64,000 nt of DNA from NCBI RefSeq assembly GCF_032229525.1, contig NZ_JAVTWB010000090.1:1-64000 (forward strand), written 5' to 3'. A program made the position numbers and the translations under genes. The DNA comes from Accumulibacter sp032229525 (lineage in GTDB: Bacteria; Pseudomonadota; Gammaproteobacteria; Burkholderiales; Rhodocyclaceae). A model generated the notes under the pieces. It saw only the letters and a list, made by a program, of their open reading frames with translations. It ran no database searches and was not told the DNA's origin. Positions 1 through 8,522 of this stretch are shown here, one piece after another. Within the stretch, counting starts at the first letter, position 1, and each line of letters opens with the position of its first letter.

Positions 1-1799
1 GGCTCGGCAGCGATCGGCAAGGACGAGGTACAGCAACCGGTGCCGGGCAAGCGGACCAAGCGCTCCCGGTAGTGGGCATCAGCATCCGGCGACTCCAGCA
101 ACTCCCCCGAGAGAAACAGATCGATGCTTGCCAGGCCGGTGGTGATCGGGTGCCCCCAGCTGGCCACCTGCAGCGGTGCGAGCCGATGTGCGGCAAGGAA
201 GTAGGAGATCGACGACATCCCGATCTCCGGGTAGAAGATCACGTCCGGGCAGTCTTCGGCCGCGGCGGCCAGCCAGCCGCTGGCATCGCCAATGCTGTGC
301 CGATCACGCCAGCCATCAACCTGCGAGCGAGCAAAGGCCGTCTCTTCGTCCTCGGCGTTGCCCAGGTGATAGATCAACACTTCGAAACGCGTACGATCGA
401 GGTGAAGCAACAAACCGCGCAAGACGATATCCCAGACCGAATGCCGGCGTACGTGATGCGATACCACCAGCAGCCGGATCTTGTCTCGCGGCGGGGGAGC
501 TGTTCTGCCGGGTGATTGCAGGCATTCACCGACCAGATCGCCGTAGCGCGACAGCAGATCGAGGTGATTGCCGTCGCGGTAGGCCAGGAAGAACGGTTGC
601 TGTGCGCTGGCAAGGTCGGCAGCGTGTATCTGCCGATCCGGGTCGGCATGCAGCCAGTCCGAAAGCGTATCGAGCGCGCGCGCGAAAGACCCCGGAACAG
701 CGGTGGTCTCTTCGCTGGTCTGGGCGATTACCGGCAGGACCGCGGTCGCCAGCGCCAGCCGCGCCGTGGCACGTTCAGGGTGCGTGTCGAGTGCCTGGCG
801 GTAGCAGTTTTCAGCTTCCTTCGACCGTCCGAGTTCCAGCAAGACGCCGCCCAGCCGCTCGAGGATTTCAGCATTCCTCGGCTGCGTCTTGAGCGCCTCC
901 CGATAGCAGCCCTCTGCCTCGACGAAGCGGTTCTGGTCGGCAAGAAGCCGTCCCAGGTTGGTACTGGGATTGACATAGGCGGGCGCCAGTTGCCGGGCCC
1001 GACGATAGCATTCCTCGGCCTTGGCCAGACTCCCCAGTTCCTGGAGGACGTTGCCAAGATTGTCGAGGGCGGGAACATAGTCCGGAGCAAGCTGCAGCGC
1101 GGCAACAAAGCAGTCTTTCGCTTCGTCGAGACGTGCGGTCTTGCACAGGATGTTGCCCAGGCAGAAGTGTGCCGCAGCATATTCCGGCGCGAGTTGCACG
1201 GCCCGACGAGAGAAAGCTTCGGCTTCGCTGAAGCGCCCCAGTTCGCCCAGCGTATCGGAGAGACAGACCTGCAGTTCAGCAGAGTCGGGTGCGCCACGGA
1301 GAACACCCCGCAGGCAGACTTCGGCCTCATCGAATCTCCCCACCAATCGCAGCGCATCACCGAGAGCGAACTGTGCCCCCGGATTCCCGGGCTGAACTAC
1401 CAGTGCCCGGCGGAAACTGGCCGTCGCTTCCTCGAAAAGCCCGCGTTCGACGAAAGCTCTTCCGAGTGCGGTTTGCGCGTCGAAATCCCCGGGCGACAGC
1501 GTCGTTGCGCGTTGCAACGCGGGCAAACCATTCTTGCCTTGCGCCTGCATGGTGGCACCCAGGAGTCCCCAGAGGAATCCGGACTGCTGGGGTTGTTCAA
1601 GCAGAACGCGCAGCATCGATTCGAGTTCGGCATGGCGGCCGGCATGGAACATGGCCACCAACTGGCGCGCGTCAACCGCCCCAGCCGTGCGTATGGCCTG
1701 GAGATTGGGCGTCGCTTCCGCCGCGCCTTGGCGCAGGCAGCAGGTCTTGTATTTCCTGCCACTGCCACACGGACAAGGGTCATTCCGTCCGGGCTTCAT
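1..1799 (-). CDS. SEC-C / TPR / O-GlcNAc transferase-like protein (3' end off the window)
   Basis: The reading frame opens with ATG at 1799 and runs off the left edge after 599 codons. Residues 1-24 form a SEC-C zinc motif (GRNDPCPCGSG, then a CC pair). A tetratricopeptide solenoid follows at about residues 95-370, with helical pairs of the type ALGRAFVERGLFEEA. From about residue 380 the sequence matches the C-terminal domain of SPINDLY/OGT-like glycosyltransferases (GT41): FFLAYRDGNH, then WGHPITTGLASIDLFLSGE and a YRERLVRLP segment. Family knowledge points to transfer of a sugar, often GlcNAc, onto protein Ser/Thr. The acceptor and the donor are unknown. An N-terminal SEC-C is unusual for this family and may bind ribosome, SecB or another partner. 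It lies downstream of argJ on the same strand, 24 bases away. The C-terminal active-site half cannot be judged because it is outside the window. Confidence 0.85.
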   Translation of the reverse strand, partial: MKPGRNDPCPCGSGRKYKTCCLRQGAAEATPNLQAIRTAGAVDARQLVAMFHAGRHAELESMLRVLLEQPQQSGFLWGLLGATMQAQGKNGLPALQRATTLSPGDFDAQTALGRAFVERGLFEEATASFRRALVVQPGNPGAQFALGDALRLVGRFDEAEVCLRGVLRGAPDSAELQVCLSDTLGELGRFSEAEAFSRRAVQLAPEYAAAHFCLGNILCKTARLDEAKDCFVAALQLAPDYVPALDNLGNVLQELGSLAKAEECYRRARQLAPAYVNPSTNLGRLLADQNRFVEAEGCYREALKTQPRNAEILERLGGVLLELGRSKEAENCYRQALDTHPERATARLALATAVLPVIAQTSEETTAVPGSFARALDTLSDWLHADPDRQIHAADLASAQQPFFLAYRDGNHLDLLSRYGDLVGECLQSPGRTAPPPRDKIRLLVVSHHVRRHSVWDIVLRGLLLHLDRTRFEVLIYHLGNAEDEETAFARSQVDGWRDRHSIGDASGWLAAAAEDCPDVIFYPEIGMSSISYFLAAHRLAPLQVASWGHPITTGLASIDLFLSGELLESPDADAHYRERLVRLPGTGCCTSSLPIAAE

Positions 1800-1823
1800 C
1801 GGCAATCGCTCCCGCCGCCGGCG

Positions 1824-3062
1824 CTAGCTACGGTAGTCGGCGTTGATTCGGACATAGTCGTAGGAGAGATCGCAGGTATAGACCGTTGCGCGAGCAGTGC
1901 CGCGTCCGAGGTCCACGCGGACGGTAATTTCCTCCTCGCGCATGATGCGCACGCCATCGTCTTCACGATACGAAACGGACCGGCCGCCTTTGTCGGCAAC
2001 CAGAACCTCGCTATCGGCACCGCCCAGCCAGACGCGGACCCGCTCGACATCAAGGTCTTCGACGTCGGCATAGCCGATCGCGGCCAGGATGCGGCCCAGA
2101 TTGGGGTCGGAGGCGAAAAAGGCGGTTTTGACCAGGGGCGAGTGGGCGATGGCATAACCGACGCGTTTGCACTCTTCGCGCTCCTGCCCCCCCTGGACGG
2201 CGATGGCGATGAACTTGCTCGCTCCCTCACCGTCGCGAATGATCGCCTGCGCCAGTTCCAGCGCGACCGCGATCACTGCTTCGCGCAGCGCGGCATAGGC
2301 AGGTGCCGAGGCGTCCGCACACTCGATGCCGGCCTGGCCAGTGGCAATCAGAATGAAGGAATCATTGGTCGAAGTGTCGCCGTCGACGCTGATGCAGTTG
2401 AACGATTCGTCAGCCGCTTCGCGCAACAGCTGTTGCAGCAGGGGCGTGGCGATACCGGCGTCGGTGGCGATGAAGCCGAGCATTGTCGCCATGTTCGGCC
2501 GGATCATCCCGGCCCCCTTGCTGATGCCGGTGATCGTGACGCTCTTGCCGTCGATTTGGACGCGTCGCGAGGCGGCCTTGGCGACGGTGTCGGTGGTCAT
2601 GATCGCGTGCGCCGCGGCGTGCCAGTTGTCGGCGCGCAGATCGGCAACACAGTGTGGCAGGCCGGCGATAAGGCGGTCGACCGGCAGCGGCTCCAGGATC
2701 ACTCCGGTCGAGAACGGCAACACCTGCCGATCGGCAACGCCCAGTAGCTGAGCGACCGCAACGCAGGTGTCTGTCGCCACCTGCCAGCCGGGTTCTCCGG
2801 TGCCGGCATTGGCGATGCCGGTATTGATCACCAGCGCCCGCAGGTCGCTGCCAAGTTCAAGATGACGGCGGCAGACCTGCACGGGCGCCGCGCAAAAGCG
2901 GTTGCCGGTAAAGACGCCGGCGACCCGGCTACCGACGTCCAGCGCCAGCAGGGTCAGGTCGCGTCGATCAAGCTTACGGATTCCCGCTTCGGCAACACCG
3001 AGACGGACGCCCGCGACTGGAAAAAGCTTGGCGGGGGTGGGGGTGTGGTAGTTGACTGGCAT
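1824..3062 (-). CDS. argJ: Bifunctional glutamate N-acetyltransferase / amino-acid acetyltransferase
   Basis: ArgJ moves the acetyl group from N-acetylornithine to glutamate in the cyclic arginine pathway, and the bifunctional form can also use acetyl-CoA. The protein is 412 aa, the usual length. The self-cleavage site is intact: SKGAGMI is followed by NMATMLGF, making Thr193 the N-terminal nucleophile of the beta chain. The start MPVNYHTPTP was preferred over an in-frame ATG nine codons upstream because ArgJ homologues begin close to this sequence. No strong Shine-Dalgarno sequence is visible for either start. It lies between secA and the SEC-C/TPR gene, all on the minus strand, with 110 bases separating it from secA. 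Confidence 0.95.
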   Translation of the reverse strand: MPVNYHTPTPAKLFPVAGVRLGVAEAGIRKLDRRDLTLLALDVGSRVAGVFTGNRFCAAPVQVCRRHLELGSDLRALVINTGIANAGTGEPGWQVATDTCVAVAQLLGVADRQVLPFSTGVILEPLPVDRLIAGLPHCVADLRADNWHAAAHAIMTTDTVAKAASRRVQIDGKSVTITGISKGAGMIRPNMATMLGFIATDAGIATPLLQQLLREAADESFNCISVDGDTSTNDSFILIATGQAGIECADASAPAYAALREAVIAVALELAQAIIRDGEGASKFIAIAVQGGQEREECKRVGYAIAHSPLVKTAFFASDPNLGRILAAIGYADVEDLDVERVRVWLGGADSEVLVADKGGRSVSYREDDGVRIMREEEITVRVDLGRGTARATVYTCDLSYDYVRINADYRS

Positions 3063-3172
3063 GACAAGCTCGCGAACGGAGGCAGGCAAGGGACGGGGAA
3101 GGGTGCTGGCGATCGGGTCGGCATTGGGTCAGCAGGGGCGGCCGGTCGGTCGGCACACCCCGGCGTTGGCGA

Positions 3173-5887
3173 CTACGACAACTTGCCGTGACAGAACTTG
3201 TATTTCTTGCCCGAGCCGCAAGGGCAGGGGTCGTTACGGCCGACTTTCGGTCCCGCCTGTAGCGGTTGCAGAGTGTCGTCCGCAGCATCCGCATCAGCCG
3301 ACCCCAGCGCCTCGTCGTAGTCGACATGCTGATAGCGAACGTTCTGGACCTCGGCGTGCGGGGCGGTTTCCTCGACGTCCTGCGAACGTATCTGAACGGT
3401 CATCAGGAGGCGCGTGACGTCACTGCGCACGCTGTCGAGCAGTCGCTCGAACAGCTCGAACGCTTCACGCTTGTACTCCTGCTTCGGGTTCTTTTGCGCG
3501 TAGCCGCGCAGGTGAATGCCCTGCCGCAGGTGATCAAGCGCCGCCAGGTGTTCGCGCCAGTGCGTATCGAGGCTCTGGAGCATGACGTTGCGTTCGAACT
3601 GGTGAAAGGTCTCGGCGCCGACCAGTTCGACTTTCGCCGCGTAGGCAGCGGTCGCCGCGTCGACAATCCGGGCGAGCATTTCCTCGTCGCGCAGATTGGG
3701 TTCCGTGGTCGACCACTCGACAATCGGCAGCGGCAGCCGGACTTCGGCGGCCAGTGCTTTTTCCAGTCCTGGCAGATCCCATTGCTCCTCGACACTGTCG
3801 GCCGGTACGTGCAGCCGGAAGCTGTCGCGCAACACGCCCTCGCGCATCGCGGTGATGGTTTCCGAGATGTCGTCGCTCTCGAGCAGCTCATTACGCTGGG
3901 AGTAAATGACTTTCCGCTGATCGTTGGAAACGTCGTCGTACTCGAGAAGCTGCTTGCGGATGTCGAAGTTGCGTGCTTCGACCTTGCGTTGTGCCGACTC
4001 GAGTGAGCGCGAGACGAGCGGATGCTCGATCGGCTCGCCTTCCGGCATCTTGAGGCGTTCCATGATCGACTTCAGCCGATCACCGGCGAAAATGCGCAGC
4101 AGGGCATCGTCGAGGGCCAGGTAAAAACGCGATGAGCCGGGGTCACCCTGGCGACCGGACCGGCCGCGCAACTGGTTGTCAATCCGGCGCGACTCATGGC
4201 GTTCCGAGCCGATGATATGGAGGCCTCCGGATGCCACCACCTGATCGTGAAGCACCTGCCATTGCGAGCGGATCGCGGCGATGCGCTCATCCCGTTCGGC
4301 GGCGGGCAGTGTTTCGTCGTCGCGGATCTGCGAGATCTCTCTCTCGATGCTGCCACCGAGAACGATGTCGGTACCCCGGCCGGCCATGTTGGTGGCGATG
4401 GTGATCACGCCCGGACGGCCGGCTTGAATGACGATATCGGCTTCGCGGGCATGCTGCTTGGCGTTGAGCACCTGATGCGGCAGCTTTTCGTGATCGAGCA
4501 GCGCCGAGAGGAGTTCCGAGTTTTCGATCGACGTCGTGCCTACCAGTGCCGGCTGTCCGCGCTCGCGGCAACTACGGATGTCGGCGACGATCGCGGTGTG
4601 CTTCTCCTTGGCGGTGCGAAAGACCTGATCGTTGTTGTCGGTCCGTCGCATCGGCTTGTTGGTCGGGATGACCACCGTTTCGAGGCCGTAGATCTGCTGG
4701 AATTCGTAGGCTTCGGTATCGGCCGTGCCGGTCATCCCCGATAGCCTGCCGTACATGCGGAAGTAGTTCTGAAAGGTGATCGATGCCAGGGTCTGGTTCT
4801 CGTTCTGGATCTTCACGCCTTCTTTGGCTTCGACGGCCTGGTGCAGGCCATCGGACCAGCGACGACCCGTCATCAGGCGGCCGGTGAATTCGTCAACGAT
4901 GATCACTTCGTCGTTCTGCACCACGTACTGCTGATCCTTGAGAAACAGGTTGTGGGCGCGCAGTGCGGCGTACAGATGGTGGATCAGCAGGATGTTGCTG
5001 GCGTCGTAAAGGCTGCCGCCAGCGGGCAGCAGACCGGAGCTGGCCAGGACCTCTTCGGCATGCTCATGACCGGCCTCGGTCATCAGAATCTGATGGCCCT
5101 TCTCGTCGACCCAGTAGTCGCCGGGCCCCTCCTCTTCCTTGCAGCGTTCGAGCAAGGGCGCGATGGCGTTCATGCGCACGTAGAGATCGGTGTGGTCCTC
5201 GGCCTGGCCGGAGATGATCAGTGGCGTACGCGCCTCGTCGATCAGGATCGAATCCACCTCGTCGACAATTGCGAAGCTCAGCTTGCGCTGTACCCGCTCG
5301 CCACCGGAGTAGACCATGTTGTCGCGCAGGTAGTCGAAACCGAACTCGTTGTTGGTACCGTAGGTGATATCGGAGGCGTACGCCGTTTGCTTCTCTTCGT
5401 GCGGCATCTGCGACAGGTTCACGCCGACCGACAGCCCGAGAAAGCGATGCAGGCGCCCCATCCATTCCGCGTCGCGGTTGGCCAGATAGTCGTTGACCGT
5501 GACGATATGGACGCCCTTGCCGGCCAGGGCATTGAGGTAGGCGGGCAGCGTCGCCACCAGCGTCTTGCCTTCGCCGGTGCGCATCTCGGCAATCTTCCCG
5601 TCGTGCAGGACCATGCCGCCGACCAGCTGCATGTCGAAATGGCGCATGCCCAGCGCGCGCTTGCCCGCCTCGCGCACGACGGCGAACGCTTCCGGAAGCA
5701 GCTCGTCGAGTGTCTCGCCGTTGGCCACCCGCGCCTTGAACTCGGCCGTCTTGCCGCGCAGATCCTCGTCGGACAGCACGCTGATATCCGCTTCCAGGGC
5801 GTTGATCTTGCGGACAGCCCGCGAGTACTGCTTGATCAGCCGATCATTGCGGCTGCCAAAAATTTTTTTGAGTAGGCCGGGAATCAT
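3173..5887 (-). CDS. secA: Preprotein translocase ATPase SecA
   Basis: SecA is the motor ATPase that drives unfolded preproteins through SecYEG. The 904-aa product is close to the E. coli length of 901. The Walker A motif (MRTGEGKT, residues 102-109) and the DEAD-type Walker B region (IVDEVDSILIDEAR, about 209-222) are present, with TMAGRGTDI further on in NBD2. The C-terminus carries a SEC-C zinc motif (GRNDPCPCGSGKKYKFCH), which in SecA contacts SecB and ribosomes. SecB is encoded about 11 kb away at 16785. A 444-base region separates the start from the divergent CBS-domain gene, so promoters for both are expected there. Confidence 0.98.
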   Translation of the reverse strand: MIPGLLKKIFGSRNDRLIKQYSRAVRKINALEADISVLSDEDLRGKTAEFKARVANGETLDELLPEAFAVVREAGKRALGMRHFDMQLVGGMVLHDGKIAEMRTGEGKTLVATLPAYLNALAGKGVHIVTVNDYLANRDAEWMGRLHRFLGLSVGVNLSQMPHEEKQTAYASDITYGTNNEFGFDYLRDNMVYSGGERVQRKLSFAIVDEVDSILIDEARTPLIISGQAEDHTDLYVRMNAIAPLLERCKEEEGPGDYWVDEKGHQILMTEAGHEHAEEVLASSGLLPAGGSLYDASNILLIHHLYAALRAHNLFLKDQQYVVQNDEVIIVDEFTGRLMTGRRWSDGLHQAVEAKEGVKIQNENQTLASITFQNYFRMYGRLSGMTGTADTEAYEFQQIYGLETVVIPTNKPMRRTDNNDQVFRTAKEKHTAIVADIRSCRERGQPALVGTTSIENSELLSALLDHEKLPHQVLNAKQHAREADIVIQAGRPGVITIATNMAGRGTDIVLGGSIEREISQIRDDETLPAAERDERIAAIRSQWQVLHDQVVASGGLHIIGSERHESRRIDNQLRGRSGRQGDPGSSRFYLALDDALLRIFAGDRLKSIMERLKMPEGEPIEHPLVSRSLESAQRKVEARNFDIRKQLLEYDDVSNDQRKVIYSQRNELLESDDISETITAMREGVLRDSFRLHVPADSVEEQWDLPGLEKALAAEVRLPLPIVEWSTTEPNLRDEEMLARIVDAATAAYAAKVELVGAETFHQFERNVMLQSLDTHWREHLAALDHLRQGIHLRGYAQKNPKQEYKREAFELFERLLDSVRSDVTRLLMTVQIRSQDVEETAPHAEVQNVRYQHVDYDEALGSADADAADDTLQPLQAGPKVGRNDPCPCGSGKKYKFCHGKLS

Positions 5888-6331
5888 TGTGGGAACGATA
5901 GAGGAAGTTGCGAAGTTAGCATTGGGACCCTTGCCAGGCAGCGGACGAGCTGCATTTCGGCTGCGAATGGTTGAGAGCGGTGGGGATCGGACCGCCGAAG
6001 AGGCGAGATGACAGGCTCAACACAATCATGCGGCACGCGGCATGGATACTACCTTCAAGACTCGATCGACGCAATTCTGGCGTCGCTCGCAGCAGGTCGC
6101 TGACCCTGATGGCGAAGGTCGCTGCAGGGCTCACACACGGCCGGCGACCGGCCGGGAAGCGGCTGCTCGTGACCTTGCCGCGCGCTTGCCCGCCTGCCGC
6201 AGGCCATCGCTGCTGACACCCCGCGACGAAAGGCCTATTCGTATCGGCCAGAGGTGTAGGATTGCCGCTTGTCAGGGATGACGGAGCGGTGCTCTAATTC
6301 CTGCAATGTCGCACCTCATGAGGAGTCGAAA
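5888..6331. other. Divergent intergenic region secA / CBS gene
   Basis: These 444 bases lie between the secA start (minus) and the CBS-domain gene (plus). No convincing gene was found. A 72-codon minus-strand frame at 5916-6134 begins with words like LLRATPELRR, which faintly recalls DUF721/DciA-type proteins that sit next to secA in some betaproteobacteria, but the rest of the frame shows no family pattern. The region should hold the promoters of both flanking genes; no clear -35/-10 pair stood out. Confidence 0.5.
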
Positions 6332-6931
6332 ATGCCAGACAATCGCTTCAAACCACTGCCCTGGACCAGGCTCAAGAGAGGCGTTCCTTGCCACTTGCCG
6401 AAGATCGCGTTGTGCACCCAACTTGACGCCGATTCTCCGGCATTGGAGGTGATGACCGACTTTCGCAGGCTGGCGCCGGTGACGGTTTCTCGGGATACCT
6501 CGCTCGACGACGCCAACCGCATCATGACGCTATGCAAAGCTCACTATTTGCTGGTCAGTGATCAACAGCAGCAATTGCTGGGAATTGTCAGCGAGGCCGG
6601 CACCAGGGGTCACCGGCCGCTCGCGGTGGCTCATGCGGTGGGCGTTCGGCCGCGCGACCTGGTGGTCGGTGACGTGATGATAAAGAAACACGACGACGCC
6701 GACGTCATCCATTTGCGGGACCTTGCCGGCGCCAAGGTCGGTCAGGTCGTGGCTACGCTCAAGGCCCTGGGGGTGTCTTACTGCCTGGTTGTCGAGCACG
6801 ATGAAAACGACAACCACGTCCTGTGCGGCGTGTTTTCACTGGCCCAGATCGAACGCCAGATGGGGCTTGAGCCGCAAACCGAAGGTGTCGCGCACACTTT
6901 TTCGGAGGTGGTGAGTACGCTCGGTCACTGA
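6332..6931 (+). CDS. CBS-domain pair protein
   Basis: A 199-aa soluble protein. Residues about 42-100 read as one CBS domain (MTDFRRLAPVTVSRDTSLDDANRIM, then LLVSDQQQQLLGIVS). Residues about 115-185 read as a second, more divergent one. CBS pairs bind adenine nucleotides and usually act as sensory modules; no effector domain is attached here, so the target is unknown. The start at 6332 was chosen because AGGAG sits seven bases upstream (6321-6325). The longer in-frame start at 6269 lacks this signal. The gene is transcribed away from secA and lies upstream of the cation efflux gene. Confidence 0.8.
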   Translation: MPDNRFKPLPWTRLKRGVPCHLPKIALCTQLDADSPALEVMTDFRRLAPVTVSRDTSLDDANRIMTLCKAHYLLVSDQQQQLLGIVSEAGTRGHRPLAVAHAVGVRPRDLVVGDVMIKKHDDADVIHLRDLAGAKVGQVVATLKALGVSYCLVVEHDENDNHVLCGVFSLAQIERQMGLEPQTEGVAHTFSEVVSTLGH

Positions 6932-7089
6932 ACGGCGGCGCTCCGGGGGCGGCAGCCGACCGGCTCACTGCCAGCGGGGCGGGTCGAACGGCGTTGACCG
7001 ATCGCTACCATGGTTGCCCGGACGTCGCCAGGCGACGCGGCAACGACGATAGAATATGACGCATTCCTCCTCACCAAGCGATCCCGACC

Positions 7090-8280
7090 ATGAGTACCCG
7101 TAACGAAGCAGCCGAAGTTTCCTTCGACGACCCCAACCGGCACGCGATGACTCAGCGCTGCACGTGGATCAGCGTCGTGGTCAACGTCTTCCTGACCATT
7201 GCGCAGGTCGTCGCCGGGATCGTCGCCAACTCGCAAGCCCTGGTCGCGGACGGAATGCACTCGCTATCCGATCTCGTCTGTGACTTCCTGGTGCTCTTCG
7301 CAGCCCATCACAGCAAGGACCCGGCCGACGAAAGCCACCCTTACGGTCATGCGCGCATCGAAACCGCGGCGTCGTTTGGCCTGGGGGCAATTCTGGCGGC
7401 GACCGGCGGGGCCATTATCTGGAGTGCTGGAGTAAAGCTGCAGAATCTCGGCGACCTGCCGCCGGTGGCGCCACTTGCCCTGTGGGCGGCGATCATCGCC
7501 TTGATCGCCAAGGAAGGACTGTTTCGTTACATGCTGCATGTCGGCGAACGCCTGCGCTCGCCGATGCTGATCGCCAATGCCTGGCACGCCCGTTCCGACG
7601 CGGCCTCGTCGCTGGTGGTTGCCGTCGGCATCGGCGGCAATCTGATGGGCTTCACCTTTGCCGATTCGGTGGCGGCGGTGATCGTCGGTTTCATGATCGT
7701 TCGCATGGGTGTGGTGTTCTCCTGGGAGGCGCTCCAGGAGTTGATCGACACCGGCTTGTCGGTCGAGGAAGTCGCTGGTATTCGTCAGGTGATCATCGAC
7801 ACCCCCGGCGTCGGCAGCCTGCATGAGTTGCGCACCCGCCGCATGGCACATCGCTCGCTGGTCGATGCGCACGTCTGCGTCAATCCGCGGATCAGCGTTT
7901 CGGAAGGCCACCGCATCGCCGAGCTGACCCGCCAGCGGATCCTCGACAGCCACCCAGCCGTGTCTGATGTGCTGGTTCATGTCGACGTCGAGGACGACCT
8001 TGATCACGACAGCAAGAGCCAGAAGCTGCCCGATCGCAGCGAACTGATGCAGTACCTGACACCGGTTCTCGCCGGCCTGCCGAAGCCTCATCGTGTGGTC
8101 CTGCACTACCTCAAAGGCCGGGTCGAAGCGGAGGTCTTTCTGCCCATTGACACCCTTGCCGACCCGGCTGTCGTGGAAAGGGCTGAACGCGACTTTGCCG
8201 GCTGCCTGCGGACCCATCCATTGCTGCGTGCGCTGTCGATCAACTATCGTCAGCGCGTGTTACCGGGACCGGCTGACTGA
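7090..8280 (+). CDS. Cation diffusion facilitator (Zn/Fe/Mn-type efflux)
   Basis: An inner-membrane proton/divalent-cation antiporter of the CDF family, 396 aa. The metal site of the transmembrane bundle is intact: D54, H57 and D61 in TM2 (ADGMHSLSD) and H166 with D170 in TM5 (HARSD). A cytoplasmic C-terminal domain (about residues 215-390) follows the sixth helix and includes the HVDVEDD segment typical of the dimerising metal-sensing domain. The tail is longer than in YiiP/FieF, nearer the MMT1-like subgroup. The substrate metal cannot be assigned from these residues alone. The gene lies alone, 158 bases after the CBS gene and 242 bases before glyA. Confidence 0.9.
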   Translation: MSTRNEAAEVSFDDPNRHAMTQRCTWISVVVNVFLTIAQVVAGIVANSQALVADGMHSLSDLVCDFLVLFAAHHSKDPADESHPYGHARIETAASFGLGAILAATGGAIIWSAGVKLQNLGDLPPVAPLALWAAIIALIAKEGLFRYMLHVGERLRSPMLIANAWHARSDAASSLVVAVGIGGNLMGFTFADSVAAVIVGFMIVRMGVVFSWEALQELIDTGLSVEEVAGIRQVIIDTPGVGSLHELRTRRMAHRSLVDAHVCVNPRISVSEGHRIAELTRQRILDSHPAVSDVLVHVDVEDDLDHDSKSQKLPDRSELMQYLTPVLAGLPKPHRVVLHYLKGRVEAEVFLPIDTLADPAVVERAERDFAGCLRTHPLLRALSINYRQRVLPGPAD

Positions 8281-8484
8281 GCTTTACCGGGCGCCGCGGC
8301 TGCGAGCAGCGGGATCGACGTTCGCCGCACTTCAGCCTGGACCAAAGGTCGCACTCTTCGCGCCGCCTGTTGATTGCGCGAGTTTTTTCTGGCTGGCGAG
8401 AAACACCACTTTGCCGCCTCGCACGATGTTGTCGCGAGGCCTTCGTCAGGCGCGCGCGGCCTCTGGCCGATTGTGGGCGCGTGC

Positions 8485-8490
8485 TATAAT
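8485..8490 (+). promoter_or_regulatory. Candidate -10 box of the glyA-nrdR-ribD unit
   Basis: A perfect TATAAT at 8485-8490 lies 32 bases before the glyA start, in a 242-base non-coding stretch otherwise free of genes. No convincing -35 hexamer is seen 16-18 bases upstream. It is the only good promoter element visible before three overlapping genes. Confidence 0.4.
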
Positions 8491-8522
8491 CCCCTTCTTT
8501 TTCAATGCTTGAGAGGCGAACG

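Noticed and set aside
516..2747. A 743-codon plus-strand open frame
   Set aside because: It is antisense to the TPR protein and argJ, which both show clear family motifs. Long shadow frames are expected in GC-rich DNA.
4841..5875. A 344-codon plus-strand open frame
   Set aside because: Antisense to the 5' half of secA.
5916..6134. A 72-codon minus-strand frame upstream of secA as a DUF721-like gene
   Set aside because: Only the words LLRATPELRR recall the family; the rest has no conserved pattern and no ribosome site.
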